A DNA stretch of 64,000 nt from Cyanobium gracile_A (GTDB taxonomy: Bacteria > Cyanobacteriota > Cyanobacteriia > PCC-6307 > Cyanobiaceae): contig NZ_JAYGHY010000010.1 of NCBI RefSeq assembly GCF_034931305.1, positions 1 to 64,000 on the forward strand. The letters are read 5' to 3'. The notes under the pieces were generated by a model. The model saw nothing but the letters and a program-made list of their open reading frames with translations. It was not told the origin of the DNA and made no database searches. The position numbers and the translations under genes were made by a program. Below, one piece after another: positions 19,767 to 28,772 of this stretch (position 1 is its first letter; every line of letters begins with the position of its first letter).

Positions 19767-21716
19767 TCACTGTAACGATGGTTCCGCGCTCTGACGAGGG
19801 CCCGGTGGCTCCCGGCGCCGTTCCAGTTCCAGCCAAAGCAGCAGGGCGTTGACATCGGCGGGACTGACGCCGGGAATCCGGGAGGCCTGCCCGAGGCTGC
19901 GGGGTTGGATGGCTGTCAGCTTCTCGCGGGCCTCCGCCGAGAGGGTGCCGATGCCGGCGTAGGCGATGCCGGCGGGAATGGCCCGCCCGAGCTGGCGCCG
20001 GACCCGCTCGATCTGCTGTTCCTGGCGGGCCAGGTAGCCGCTGTACTTGATGTCGATCTCGGCGCCATCGCGCACGTAGGCCGGCAGATCCGGGTCACAG
20101 AGCCCCAGCCGCACCAGGTCCTCGCCGTGCAATCCCGGCCGGCGCAGCAGGTCGGCCAGGGTGATCGAACCGTTGATGCCGGCGCCGGTGACGGCGGCCA
20201 CGGCAGCGGCGGCGGGGTCGGAGGCCTTGAGCCGCACCGTCTCCAGGCGTTGCTTTTCGGCATCGATCCCAGCCTGCTTCTGTTCGAACAGGCGCCAGCG
20301 CCGTTCGTCGATCAGGCCCAGCTGGTGGCCAAGGGGGGTGAGGCGGCGGTCAGCGTTGTCACCGCGCAACACCAGCCGGTACTCGCTGCGGCTGGTGAGC
20401 ACCCGGTAGGGCTCCTTGAGGTCCTGGGTCACCAGGTCGTCCACCAGGGTGCCGATGTAACTCCCCTCGCGGGGGAAATGCACGGGGTCCTGGCCCCCCA
20501 GCAGGCGGGCCGCGTTCAGCCCGGCCACCAGCCCCTGGGCGGCGGCCTCCTCGTAGCCGGTGGTGCCGTTGAGCTGGCCGGCCGAGAACAGGCCCCGCAC
20601 CCGTTTGGTCTCCAGGGAGGGCTCCAGCTGGGTGGCCGGCAGGATGTCGTAGTCGACGGCGTAGGCGGGGCGCAGCATCACGCAGGCCTCCAGCCCGGGC
20701 AGGGTCCGCAGCAGGGCCAGCTGCAGGGATTCGGGCAGGCCGGTGGAGAAACCCTGGACATACAGCTCGGGGGTGTCGCGCCCTTCCGGCTCCAGGAAGA
20801 TCTGGTGGCTGTCCTTGTCGGCGAAGCGCACGATCTTGTCTTCGATCGAGGGGCAGTAACGGGGCCCTTTGCTGTCGATGAAGCCGCCGTAGATGGGGGT
20901 GAGGTGCAGGTTGTCGCGGATCAGCTGGTGGGTGGCCGCCGTGGTGCGGGTGATGTGGCAGGCCATCTGCTCGCCGCTCACCCGGGCGCTGGGATCGAAG
21001 CTGAAGAAGCGATCGGCCGCGTCGCTGGGCTGCTCCTCGAGGCGATCGAGGGCCACGCTGCGCCGGTCGACGCGGGCGGGGGTGCCGGTCTTGAGCCGGT
21101 CGGTGCGGAACCCCAGCTCCTCCAGGGCTTCGGTGAGGCCTTCGGCCGGTTGTTCGCCGGCGCGGCCCGCCGCCATCGAGCGGTTGCCCACCCAGATGCG
21201 GCCGCCCAGGAAGGTGCCGGTGGTGAGGATCACGGCCCCGGCGCCGTAGACACTGCCGAAGTAGGTGCTCACGCCGATCACCCGTGCCCCGGCTGGATCG
21301 CCGGGTTCCCCTTCCACCTCCAGGCCCGTCACCATCGCCTCGCGCAGGGCCAGGTTGGGGGTGTGCTGCAGCAGCTGCAGCATCTGGCGGGCGTACTGGC
21401 GCTTGTCCGTCTGGGCCCGCAGGGCCCAGACGGCGGGGCCGCGGCTGGCATTGAGCAGTCGTTTCTGCAGGGCGGTGGCGTCCGCCAGGCGTCCGATCAC
21501 TCCGCCGAGGGCATCCACCTCATGCACCAGCTGGCTCTTGGCCGGCCCGCCCACGGCCGGGTTGCAGGGCTGCCAGGCGATGCGGTCGAGGTTGAGGCTG
21601 AACAGTGCTGTGGAGACCCCCAGCCGAGCGGCGGTGAGGGCCGCCTCGCAGCCCGCATGGCCGCCGCCGACCACGATCAGGTCGAAGCGTTCGGTGGGGG
21701 CTGCGCTCAGGGCCAT
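19767..21716 (-). CDS. mnmG: tRNA uridine-5-carboxymethylaminomethyl modification enzyme MnmG
   Basis: 649 residues. The N-terminus has the FAD-binding motif V-V-G-G-G-H-A-G-C-E-A followed by the MnmG signature C-N-P-A-V-G-G-P-A-K-S. Other family blocks are L-K-T-G-T-P-A-R and G-T-L-V-D-D-L-V-T. With MnmE it modifies the wobble uridine of several tRNAs in the cytoplasm. Length and motifs are normal. It ends 25 bases before the PilP-like gene downstream. In picocyanobacteria mnmG commonly sits near dnaB and rplI; here an HD-GYP gene and a sterol-desaturase-like gene lie between mnmG and dnaB. Confidence 0.96.
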   Translation of the reverse strand: MALSAAPTERFDLIVVGGGHAGCEAALTAARLGVSTALFSLNLDRIAWQPCNPAVGGPAKSQLVHEVDALGGVIGRLADATALQKRLLNASRGPAVWALRAQTDKRQYARQMLQLLQHTPNLALREAMVTGLEVEGEPGDPAGARVIGVSTYFGSVYGAGAVILTTGTFLGGRIWVGNRSMAAGRAGEQPAEGLTEALEELGFRTDRLKTGTPARVDRRSVALDRLEEQPSDAADRFFSFDPSARVSGEQMACHITRTTAATHQLIRDNLHLTPIYGGFIDSKGPRYCPSIEDKIVRFADKDSHQIFLEPEGRDTPELYVQGFSTGLPESLQLALLRTLPGLEACVMLRPAYAVDYDILPATQLEPSLETKRVRGLFSAGQLNGTTGYEEAAAQGLVAGLNAARLLGGQDPVHFPREGSYIGTLVDDLVTQDLKEPYRVLTSRSEYRLVLRGDNADRRLTPLGHQLGLIDERRWRLFEQKQAGIDAEKQRLETVRLKASDPAAAAVAAVTGAGINGSITLADLLRRPGLHGEDLVRLGLCDPDLPAYVRDGAEIDIKYSGYLARQEQQIERVRRQLGRAIPAGIAYAGIGTLSAEAREKLTAIQPRSLGQASRIPGVSPADVNALLLWLELERRREPPGPRQSAEPSLQ

Positions 21717-21779
21717 GAATGAAATGTATGGCCCTGCAGCAATGGGTGCAGCGGGGCCCCAGGCCAGCAGGGCTCGGAT

Positions 21780-22937
21780 CTAGCCATCCTGGAAGCGATC
21801 GCGGATCGCTTCCACCGCGTCGCGTCGCCGCCTGACGGCCGCCACGCAGTCGGCATCGAACTGGCCGGCGGCCACCAGGTGGTCGAGTTCCTCCATGGCC
21901 GCGTCCATCGTCCAGGCCTCCTTGTAGTGCCGGTGGCTTGTCAGGGCATCGAGCACATCGGCCACCGCGATGATCCGGGCCTCGAGGGGGATGGCCTCAC
22001 CCTTAAGGCCCAAGGGATAGCCGGAGCCATCGAGTTTTTCGTGGTGCCCCGCCACGACGTTCTTCATCACGGCTGAGTCGGGGAGATCCTCAAGGCCAAA
22101 CTCACCCACCATTCTATCCAGGATCTCCATGCCCTTTTGCACATGGGTTTCCATTAACTTGCGTTCCTCAGGATCCAGGGGGCCGGGCTTGAGCAGGATG
22201 CAATCAGGAATGCCGATCTTGCCGATGTCATGCAAGGGCGCAAACAGATAGAGATGTTCGATGTATTCATCGCTGAGTCCGTGGCTCTGCTGGAGTTCGC
22301 GGGCGATCAGCCGTGCGTAGTGGGCCATGCGCTCAAGGTGGGCACCGGTTTCAAAATCCCGCAGGTTGGCGAACTCCCGGGCCACCTGGGCCGAAGCCGT
22401 GATGGAGTGAACCAGATTGAGTTCGCTGCAGATCAACATGTTGATCAGTGAAGCAATCAAAGCGAGTTTCCGCTGCACAGGTTCGGTGAACACTGCGGGC
22501 TTCAGTGAATCGAAGAAGAGAAAGCCGATGAACGAACCCTTGTCGAGCAACGGAACGGTCAGCGAAGAGCGGTAGCCCTCCTTCAGTAGCCAGGCCGAGT
22601 GCTTGGTGTTGCCGCGCACCGCCGCCGGGATGTTGTCCAGCACGCGGACGGACCGGCTTGTAGCCAGGTGGCTGAGGGACTGGCTTTTGGAGAGGTGGAA
22701 CTCGTAGCCGGTGATGGCCTCTCCTGTGCGGGTGCTATTCACAAACGTCTTCAGTAAATCGACCCGGGGGTCGTAAAGTGCGACGGCCACCCGATCCACA
22801 TCGGGCGTCATTTCCATCAATTGCTGGTGCAGCTGGCGCAGCCGCTGATTGAGGGCCTGTCCCACCGGGGGTGCTTCGGTTCCGGTCTCAGCCAGGGTGA
22901 TCCCGTTGCTGTCAATCGGGCTTGGTCGCGGGGTCAT
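21780..22937 (-). CDS. GAF-type sensor plus HD-GYP cyclic-di-GMP phosphodiesterase
   Basis: 385 residues from the ATG at 22937. Residues about 30-180 form a GAF-like domain (V-A-V-A-L-Y-D-P-R early, S-S-L-T-V-P-L-L-D-K-G and I-G-F-L-F-F-D-S later). Residues about 190-370 are an HD-GYP domain with the metal-binding L-H-D-I-G-K and the signature H-H-E-K-L-D-G-S-G-Y-P; the later histidine and aspartate positions also look intact, so activity is expected. It should hydrolyse c-di-GMP in the cytoplasm in response to an unknown ligand. There are 82 bases between its start and the stop of the sterol-desaturase-like gene. Confidence 0.88.
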   Translation of the reverse strand: MTPRPSPIDSNGITLAETGTEAPPVGQALNQRLRQLHQQLMEMTPDVDRVAVALYDPRVDLLKTFVNSTRTGEAITGYEFHLSKSQSLSHLATSRSVRVLDNIPAAVRGNTKHSAWLLKEGYRSSLTVPLLDKGSFIGFLFFDSLKPAVFTEPVQRKLALIASLINMLICSELNLVHSITASAQVAREFANLRDFETGAHLERMAHYARLIARELQQSHGLSDEYIEHLYLFAPLHDIGKIGIPDCILLKPGPLDPEERKLMETHVQKGMEILDRMVGEFGLEDLPDSAVMKNVVAGHHEKLDGSGYPLGLKGEAIPLEARIIAVADVLDALTSHRHYKEAWTMDAAMEELDHLVAAGQFDADCVAAVRRRRDAVEAIRDRFQDG

Positions 22938-23019
22938 CGCATGGACGCCAAGACGCTTCCTCCATTCTTGCGCGTCGTGGAGCCCCCCTGGCGGATCCCC
23001 CTGGCGAAGCGGATTGCCC

Positions 23020-23754
23020 TCAGGCCCCGGGCCGGACCACGGCGGCCGGCTGCAACGCGTCCGCATAGGCGGGATCCTCGCTGCCGAACACCCGGTCCCA
23101 GAAGGTGAAGTAGAGCCCGAAGTGCTTGCCGTAGCGTCGGTGGTGAATCGAGTGATGCGCGGGGCCGATCAGCCAGCGCCCCAGCCAGTGGTGGGGGAAG
23201 TGCAGCGGCAGCACCTCCAGGCCCAGGTGGTTCACCACCGCCCACACCGTCATGGTGGTGAGCACCGCCAGCAGGGTGATGAAATGCAGGGGGATCAGCA
23301 TCACGACCCCAATCAGGAACAGGGCCTGAACCACGGCTTCGAGCGGGTCAAAGGCGAAGGAGGTCCAGGGCGTGGGCTGACGCGATCGGTGGTGCCCCTG
23401 GTGAAACCAGGCAAACAGTCTTGGATGGTGAAACAGCCGGTGGGTGGCGTAGAAGTAGGCATCCTGCAGCACGAGCACGGCCAGGTAGCTGAGCGGCAGA
23501 ACCCACCAGTTCTCTGCATCCATCCGGCCGTGGAGCTTGGTCATCCCCTTGTCGTCCAGGGTCATGATCACGGCCGTGGCCAGGGCGAAGACGCCCGTTG
23601 ACAGGACGGAGAGTTGGATGTCCTTGAGAACGGAGATCGTCGCCGGCTGGCGGTGATAAAGAAGCCAGTGGGCGAATCCCGCCATGGCGAGATAGCGCAC
23701 CAGGATGATGGCGAAGAACGTTACAATGTAAAACCAGAAAGAATGCTGCTGCAC
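23020..23754 (-). CDS. Sterol desaturase / fatty acid hydroxylase superfamily membrane protein
   Basis: 244 residues from a GTG. About four membrane helices carry the eight-histidine diiron pattern H-R-L-F-H-H, H-Q-G-H-H-R-S and H-H-S-I-H-H-R-R-Y. Members oxidise C-H bonds of lipids or carotenoids using O2; the substrate cannot be read from sequence. The start lies 68 bases from the dnaB stop. Relative to the usual mnmG-dnaB order this gene and its HD-GYP neighbour look like an accessory insertion. Confidence 0.85.
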   Translation of the reverse strand: MQQHSFWFYIVTFFAIILVRYLAMAGFAHWLLYHRQPATISVLKDIQLSVLSTGVFALATAVIMTLDDKGMTKLHGRMDAENWWVLPLSYLAVLVLQDAYFYATHRLFHHPRLFAWFHQGHHRSRQPTPWTSFAFDPLEAVVQALFLIGVVMLIPLHFITLLAVLTTMTVWAVVNHLGLEVLPLHFPHHWLGRWLIGPAHHSIHHRRYGKHFGLYFTFWDRVFGSEDPAYADALQPAAVVRPGA

Positions 23755-23822
23755 GTATAGCTTTGCAATGCCTTGATCTTCATGCTACTGGCCCCTTCGC
23801 TGGCGCGATACGGCGGTTACCC

Positions 23823-25241
23823 CTATGCAGCAAGATTGCGGAAACGTGTGAACTGCGGCTCGAACAGCAGCTTGACGGTGCCGACGGGGCCGTTGCGGTG
23901 CTTGGTGACGATCACCTCGGTGATGCCGCGGTCGGCGGTCTCGGGGTTGTAATACTCGTCGCGGTAGATCATCAGCACCAGGTCGGCGTCCTGCTCGATG
24001 GAGCCCGATTCCCGCAGGTCGCTGAGCATCGGGCGCTTGTTGGTGCGGGACTCCACGCCCCGGCTGAGCTGGGAGAGGGCGATCACGGGCACGTGCAGCT
24101 CCCGGGCCATGCCTTTGAGGCCACGGGTGATGCGGGAGAGTTCCTGGACGCGGTTGTCGGGCGTGCTGCCCTCCATCAGCTGCAGGTAATCGATCACGAT
24201 CAGGCCGAGCTCCTTGCCGGTTTCGGCCATCAGGCGCCGGCAGAGCGAGCGCATCTCGAGCACGCCGGAGTTGGGTTTGTCGTCGATGAACAGGGGCAGC
24301 TGGCCGAGGCTGTTGATGCCCTGGCCGAGCAGGGGCCACTCTTCCTGCTGCAGGCGGCCGGTGCGCAGGCGGCCACTCTCGATGCCCACCTCCATCGAGA
24401 GCAGGCGGTAGGTGAGCTGTTCCTTGCTCATCTCCAGGCTGAACACGCAGACCGGCAGCTGGTGCAGCTGGGCCACGTTCTTGGCGATGTTCATGACGAT
24501 GGAGGTTTTGCCCATCGCGGGGCGCCCGGCCACGATGATCAGGTCGCTGCGCTGCAGGCCCTGGGTGATGGCGTCGAGGTCGTAGAAGTTGACCGGGATG
24601 CCGGCGACGGCGGTGCCCAGGGAGCGGCTCTCGATCTCGTTGAAGGTGCTGGTGAGGATCTCGGCGGTGGGGGTGAGGCCGGCGGTGGGCTTCTCCTGGC
24701 TGATCGCGAAGATCTTCTGCTCGGCCTCATCGAGCACCTGCTCCATGGGGATGCTCTGGTCGAAGCCCAGGCGGATCACATCATTGGCGGAGCGGATCAG
24801 TTGCCGGCGCAGGTGCTTGTCCATCACCAGGCGGGCCACCTGGTCGATGGAGGCGGTGGAGAGGGTGCGCTCCACCAGCTCGACGAGCCGGGCACTGCCG
24901 CCCACCTTCTCCAGTTGGCCGGTGTCGGCCAGCCAGGCCGCCATGGCCGTGAGATCGGTGGGCTTGCCCTGGCTGTGCAGCATCAGGGCGGTGCGGTAGA
25001 TCTCGCGGTGGGCGCCCAGATAGAACGCCTCCGGACGCAACACGTCGGCGATGCGGCCGATGGCATCGGGATCCAACAGGATGCCCCCCAGGACCGACTC
25101 CTCCGCCTCCAGGTTCTGGGGGGGAACGGAATCGGGCAGGGCCTCGAAACCAGCCTGTTCGGCCCGCCGGGCCGACGGCTTCTGACCGTCAGGTCTGGGG
25201 GGATCGGATCCAGCCAGGGGCACGCTCACCATGGACGCCAT
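23823..25241 (-). CDS. dnaB: Replicative DNA helicase DnaB
   Basis: 472 residues. The N-terminal DnaB domain (N-L-E-A-E-E-S-V-L-G-G) and the RecA-like ATPase domain are complete, with Walker A G-R-P-A-M-G-K-T-S, Walker B L-I-V-I-D-Y-L-Q-L-M and the downstream S-Q-L-S-R. No intein interrupts it, unlike several other cyanobacterial dnaB genes. An in-frame ATG at 25232 is an equally possible start. It is downstream of rplI and co-oriented (109-base gap). Confidence 0.96.
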   Translation of the reverse strand: MASMVSVPLAGSDPPRPDGQKPSARRAEQAGFEALPDSVPPQNLEAEESVLGGILLDPDAIGRIADVLRPEAFYLGAHREIYRTALMLHSQGKPTDLTAMAAWLADTGQLEKVGGSARLVELVERTLSTASIDQVARLVMDKHLRRQLIRSANDVIRLGFDQSIPMEQVLDEAEQKIFAISQEKPTAGLTPTAEILTSTFNEIESRSLGTAVAGIPVNFYDLDAITQGLQRSDLIIVAGRPAMGKTSIVMNIAKNVAQLHQLPVCVFSLEMSKEQLTYRLLSMEVGIESGRLRTGRLQQEEWPLLGQGINSLGQLPLFIDDKPNSGVLEMRSLCRRLMAETGKELGLIVIDYLQLMEGSTPDNRVQELSRITRGLKGMARELHVPVIALSQLSRGVESRTNKRPMLSDLRESGSIEQDADLVLMIYRDEYYNPETADRGITEVIVTKHRNGPVGTVKLLFEPQFTRFRNLAA

Positions 25242-25350
25242 TCCAGAACGCGACTCACCGCAGAGGGGGCCGGATCGGTCGGGATCGGGCGCCAGTGAGA
25301 GGAATCACTCTGGGGCCCGGAGCCGAAAAAATCGGTTCGCGGCTGGCTGA

Positions 25351-25812
25351 TCAGTAGCTGACCACTTCCAGGTTGACGTCGGCGACAACCTCGGGGTGCA
25401 GCTTGATCTGCACCTTGTAGGAGCCGGTGCGGTGGATCTCGGGAACGGTGATGACGCGGCGGTCGACCTCCTTCTTGGTGGCCGCTTCGATGGCTTCAGC
25501 CACGTCGCCGTTGGTGACGGTGCCGAACAGGACGTCATCGCCGCCGGTCTGCTTCTTGACAGTGAAGCGGCCGATGGTGTCGAGGGCGGTGCGGAAGGCC
25601 ACGGCCTCCGCCTTGAGGGCGGCCTGGCGCTCGGCCTCCTTGGCCCGCCGGTGCTCCACCTGACGCAACACCGCGGCGGTGACGGCCAGGGCCTTGCCGG
25701 TGGGAAGGAGGTAGTTACGGGCGTAACCAGGGGCCACATCCACCAGATCCCCGTTCTTGCCCAGGGACAGGATGTCCTCGCTCAGGACCACCTGCACACG
25801 CTTCTTGACCAT
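25351..25812 (-). CDS. rplI: 50S ribosomal protein L9
   Basis: 153 residues with the L9 N-terminal signature V-Q-V-V-L-S-E-D-I, then L-G-K-N-G-D-L-V-D-V-A-P-G-Y-A-R-N-Y-L-L-P, a long central helix and a C-terminal domain. It binds 23S rRNA at the base of the L1 stalk. It lies between a desaturase gene (42 bases upstream) and dnaB, all on the minus strand. The rplI-dnaB gap contains two short inverted repeats but no convincing terminator. Confidence 0.97.
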   Translation of the reverse strand: MVKKRVQVVLSEDILSLGKNGDLVDVAPGYARNYLLPTGKALAVTAAVLRQVEHRRAKEAERQAALKAEAVAFRTALDTIGRFTVKKQTGGDDVLFGTVTNGDVAEAIEAATKKEVDRRVITVPEIHRTGSYKVQIKLHPEVVADVNLEVVSY

Positions 25813-25854
25813 GACAACGCCCCGGCTGAGCCATCTGAAATCCGATCGGCCAGC

Positions 25855-26871
25855 CTACGACATGGCGCTGGTGGGGGCCGCCGCCCGGGGCAGGCGGACG
25901 CGGGTGGCCAGGCCCAGGGCCCGCATCAGACGGATGTGCTGCCAGGTGAGGTCGAACTGGCGGGGGCCGAAGCCATGGCGGGCGGAATGGGGGAAGGCGT
26001 GGTGGTTGTTGTGCCAGCCCTCACCGAAGGTGAGCGCGGCCACCCAGGGGTTGTTCTTCGACTTGTCGCCGCTGTCGTGGACGGACTCTCCCCACAGATG
26101 GGTGGCGGAATTCACCAGCCAGGTGCACTGGTAGACGATCACCAGACGCAGGGGAATGCCCCACAGCACCAGGGCCCAGCCGCCGGCGCCGGTGACGCTG
26201 CCGATCCAGAACAGCAGCAGGCCCAGGGGCACCTGGAGCAGCAGGAAGCCCTTGTTCAGCCAGCGGTAGTAAGGGTCGGTGGCCAGGTCGCCGGTGAGCC
26301 GAGGCACGGCGGCCATGGCGGGGATCTCCTCAAACATCCAGGTCATGTGGGCCCACCAGAAGCCCTTGTTGCTGTCGTGGTGATCCGCTTCCGTATCGGA
26401 AAACTTGTGGTGGTGGCGGTGCAGGCCGACCCAGTCGATCGGGCCGTGCTGGCAGCTGAGGGCGCCGCAGGTGGCGAAAAAGCGCTCCAGCCAGAGGGGC
26501 ACGCGGAAGGAGCGGTGGCTGAGCAGGCGGTGGTAGCCGATCGTGACGCCCAGGCAGGCGGTGACCCAGTACATCACCAGCAGGGCACCGACGGCCTCCA
26601 GGCTCCAGAAGCGGGGCAGCAGGGCCACCACCGCCAGGATGTGGATCAGGACCATGAAGCCGATCGTGCCCCAGCGGGTGCCCTTGGGGGAGACGCCACG
26701 GGGTTCTCCGCGGCGGGGCTCGTGCAGGGCCCGGGCACGGACCAGGGCATCGGCCCCCTGGTTGATGGTGGCGGGGCGCCGGGTGTGGCGGGCTTTGGTG
26801 CCGGCCTCGCGGCGGCTGCCGGAGGGGGCAGCTGGCGGGATGGCGGGGCGGGAGAGGGGGGTGACGGCCAT
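25855..26871 (-). CDS. Delta-9-type acyl-lipid desaturase, copy 1
   Basis: 338 residues from the ATG at 26871. The three histidine boxes of the DesC/stearoyl-CoA-type family are present: H-R-L-L-S-H, H-R-H-H-H and H-N-N-H-H, with four membrane helices. A basic N-terminal extension of about 65 residues is probably disordered. It should introduce a cis double bond into membrane glycerolipid acyl chains using ferredoxin and O2. It is the first of two paralogues here (the other is 27744-28772), separated by a gene on the opposite strand. The plus-strand neighbour begins 56 bases away, so the two probably share a divergent promoter region. Confidence 0.9.
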   Translation of the reverse strand: MAVTPLSRPAIPPAAPSGSRREAGTKARHTRRPATINQGADALVRARALHEPRRGEPRGVSPKGTRWGTIGFMVLIHILAVVALLPRFWSLEAVGALLVMYWVTACLGVTIGYHRLLSHRSFRVPLWLERFFATCGALSCQHGPIDWVGLHRHHHKFSDTEADHHDSNKGFWWAHMTWMFEEIPAMAAVPRLTGDLATDPYYRWLNKGFLLLQVPLGLLLFWIGSVTGAGGWALVLWGIPLRLVIVYQCTWLVNSATHLWGESVHDSGDKSKNNPWVAALTFGEGWHNNHHAFPHSARHGFGPRQFDLTWQHIRLMRALGLATRVRLPRAAAPTSAMS

Positions 26872-26897
26872 AGAGGACCGGGCTCCTGATGAGTGAC

Positions 26898-26903
26898 TAA
26901 GAT
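26898..26903 (+). promoter_or_regulatory. Possible -10 element TAAGAT
   Basis: TAAGAT lies in the 56-base divergent gap, 24 bases upstream of the GTG at 26928. It matches TANNNT and four of six consensus positions or better; no clear -35 box. Confidence 0.3.
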
Positions 26904-26927
26904 GGTAGCAATACGAATCCTGATCGA

Positions 26928-27743
26928 GTGGGGTATCGAGACGAACTCGTATCTGGTCGCGTCGCCTTCGCCCACCTGATCCGCGTCTGGCACGAGCGCA
27001 ACGGCTGGTCCCACCGGGTGCTGCCGATGCTGGCCGAGGCCCTCGACCTGGGTCGGGTGCACAACTCCCAGCTCTCGATGCTGCGCAACGGCAAGCTGGC
27101 CTCACCGGGCCCGGAGGTGTTCCTGGCCCTGGGGAGCGTGAACCTCTGGCTTGACGCCCAGGCCCCCGAAGGTCGGTTGGAGCCGCTGTCGGCGCGCACC
27201 TTGCTGGCGGCCCACCCCGAGCTCTTCGAGGCCCTCTGCAGCTCAGCCTTGCCGGTGCGAGACGAGCGCCAGCGGGTGCTGGGGCCCGGTGCCCTGCTGG
27301 AGGTGTTCGTGGGCTTCCGCCAGCCGCCGGCCAGCTTCGATCTGCGCATCGCCGACGCCGAAGCCGGGGGGCTCAGCGCCGCCCTGGCCCAGCTGCTCAC
27401 CGCCGGCCGGCCCTGGCGTGATTGCCGCGACCGGTTGATGGCGGCCTATCCGGTGGCCAAGCGCCAGCGGCGGGAGCGCTTTGCCGAGGTGATCGCCGGG
27501 CAGCGCGACTACACGGCGGTGGAACTCGATGCCGAACTGCCGGAACTGCGTCGCACCCTGGCGGCCCTGGGGGCGGCGGGGGAGGAGGAACTGGGCCCTG
27601 ACCGCTTCCTGGAGCTGCTGCGCCAGCGGGCCCTTCGGCTGCAGGGGGAAGGGGCCGTGCAGGCGCCCGACGACCTGGCCGCCGCCATTCGCCGGGAGAT
27701 CGGGGCGGCGATCCCGACGACGACCGACCCGGCGACGCGCTGA
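26928..27743 (+). CDS. Picocyanobacterial hypothetical protein with XRE/HTH-like N-terminus
   Basis: 271 residues from a GTG. Residues about 12-75 (A-F-A-H-L-I-R-V-W-H-E-R, then N-S-Q-L-S-M-L-R-N-G-K) look like a lambda-repressor-type helix-turn-helix, including the S-Q-L-S recognition-helix pattern. The rest is helical and rich in Arg, Leu and Glu, with no membrane segment. It is sandwiched between two paralogous desaturase genes on the opposite strand, and its TGA abuts the second gene's stop. A regulator of membrane-lipid desaturation is an attractive guess but rests only on position. Confidence 0.6.
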   Translation: MGYRDELVSGRVAFAHLIRVWHERNGWSHRVLPMLAEALDLGRVHNSQLSMLRNGKLASPGPEVFLALGSVNLWLDAQAPEGRLEPLSARTLLAAHPELFEALCSSALPVRDERQRVLGPGALLEVFVGFRQPPASFDLRIADAEAGGLSAALAQLLTAGRPWRDCRDRLMAAYPVAKRQRRERFAEVIAGQRDYTAVELDAELPELRRTLAALGAAGEEELGPDRFLELLRQRALRLQGEGAVQAPDDLAAAIRREIGAAIPTTTDPATR

Positions 27744-28772
27744 TCAGGCGCTGGCGGGTGCGTCGCCGCGGTGGCCGAACACAGGGGCGATGCGGACGCG
27801 CCTGGCCAGGCCCAGGGCCCGCAGGGCGCGGATGTGCTGCCAGGTGATGTCGAACTCGAACCAGCGCAGCCCGTGACGGGCCGAGTGGGGGTAGGCGTGG
27901 TGGTTGTTGTGCCAGCCCTCACCGAAGGTGAGCAGGGCCACCCACCAGCAGTTGCGGGAGCGGTCGGGGCAGTCGAAGTTGCGGTAGCCGAAGGCGTGGG
28001 TGGCGGAATTCACCAGCCAGGTGACGTGATACACGAGCACCAGGCGCAGGGGAATGCCCCAGAGCACCAGCCCCAGGCCGCCGCCAGGAACGCCGGCCCA
28101 GTTGCCGTACCAGTAGAGGCCGGCCCCCAGGGGCAGTTGCAGCAGCAGGAACCAGCGATCCAGCCAGCGGTAGAAGGGATCCTTCTCCATGTCGCCGGTG
28201 AAGCGGTGGATCTCGGTGAGGGCCGGGATCTTGTGCAGCATCCACTCGCTGTGGGCCCACCACAGACCCCGGGCGGCGTCGTGGTGATCGTTGGGCTGGT
28301 CGGAGAAGAGGTGGTGGTGGCGGTGCAGCCCCACCCATTCGATCGGGCCGCTCTGGCAGGCCAGGGTGCCCATCAGCACCAGCAGCCGCTCCACCCAGCG
28401 GGGGGCTTCGAAGCCCCGATGCGCCACCAGCCGGTGCAGCCCCAGGGTCACCCCCAGCACCGTGGCCCAGTACAGAACCGCCAGCACGATCACCCCCTGC
28501 AGGCTCCAGAAGCGCGGCAGCAGGGCGAAGACAGCCCCCACGTGGATGGCCAGCATGAAGCCGGTGGTGCCGGTCTTGAACTTGCGCTGGGTGGCCGGCA
28601 GGGGCGGCCTGGGACCCTCCATGGCCGCCAGCAGCTGGGCTTTCTTGCGCGAGTGGCTGGGTTCCTGTCGGGTGACGCGCACGGTTTCGGCGCTCTGGCC
28701 GGATCGGAAGGCTTCGGATCGTGCGACCAAGCGTGTCTCCAGTGGTGGGGCGGGTGTGAGCGGGGATGCCAC
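27744..28772 (-). CDS. Delta-9-type acyl-lipid desaturase, copy 2
   Basis: 342 residues from a GTG. Histidine boxes are H-R-L-V-A-H, H-R-H-H-H and H-N-N-H-H. It is clearly paralogous to 25855-26871 across the core (P-I-E-W-V-G-L-H-R versus P-I-D-W-V-G-L-H-R; T-F-G-E-G-W-H-N-N in both), but the N-terminal about 65 residues and several loops differ. The two may act on different acyl positions, lipids or temperatures. Its GTG overlaps the start of the divergent PLP-enzyme gene by seven bases if that gene begins at 28766. Confidence 0.9.
   Translation of the reverse strand: MASPLTPAPPLETRLVARSEAFRSGQSAETVRVTRQEPSHSRKKAQLLAAMEGPRPPLPATQRKFKTGTTGFMLAIHVGAVFALLPRFWSLQGVIVLAVLYWATVLGVTLGLHRLVAHRGFEAPRWVERLLVLMGTLACQSGPIEWVGLHRHHHLFSDQPNDHHDAARGLWWAHSEWMLHKIPALTEIHRFTGDMEKDPFYRWLDRWFLLLQLPLGAGLYWYGNWAGVPGGGLGLVLWGIPLRLVLVYHVTWLVNSATHAFGYRNFDCPDRSRNCWWVALLTFGEGWHNNHHAYPHSARHGLRWFEFDITWQHIRALRALGLARRVRIAPVFGHRGDAPASA

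Noticed and set aside
23823..25241. Intein in dnaB
   Set aside because: The gene has standard length and uninterrupted Walker motifs.
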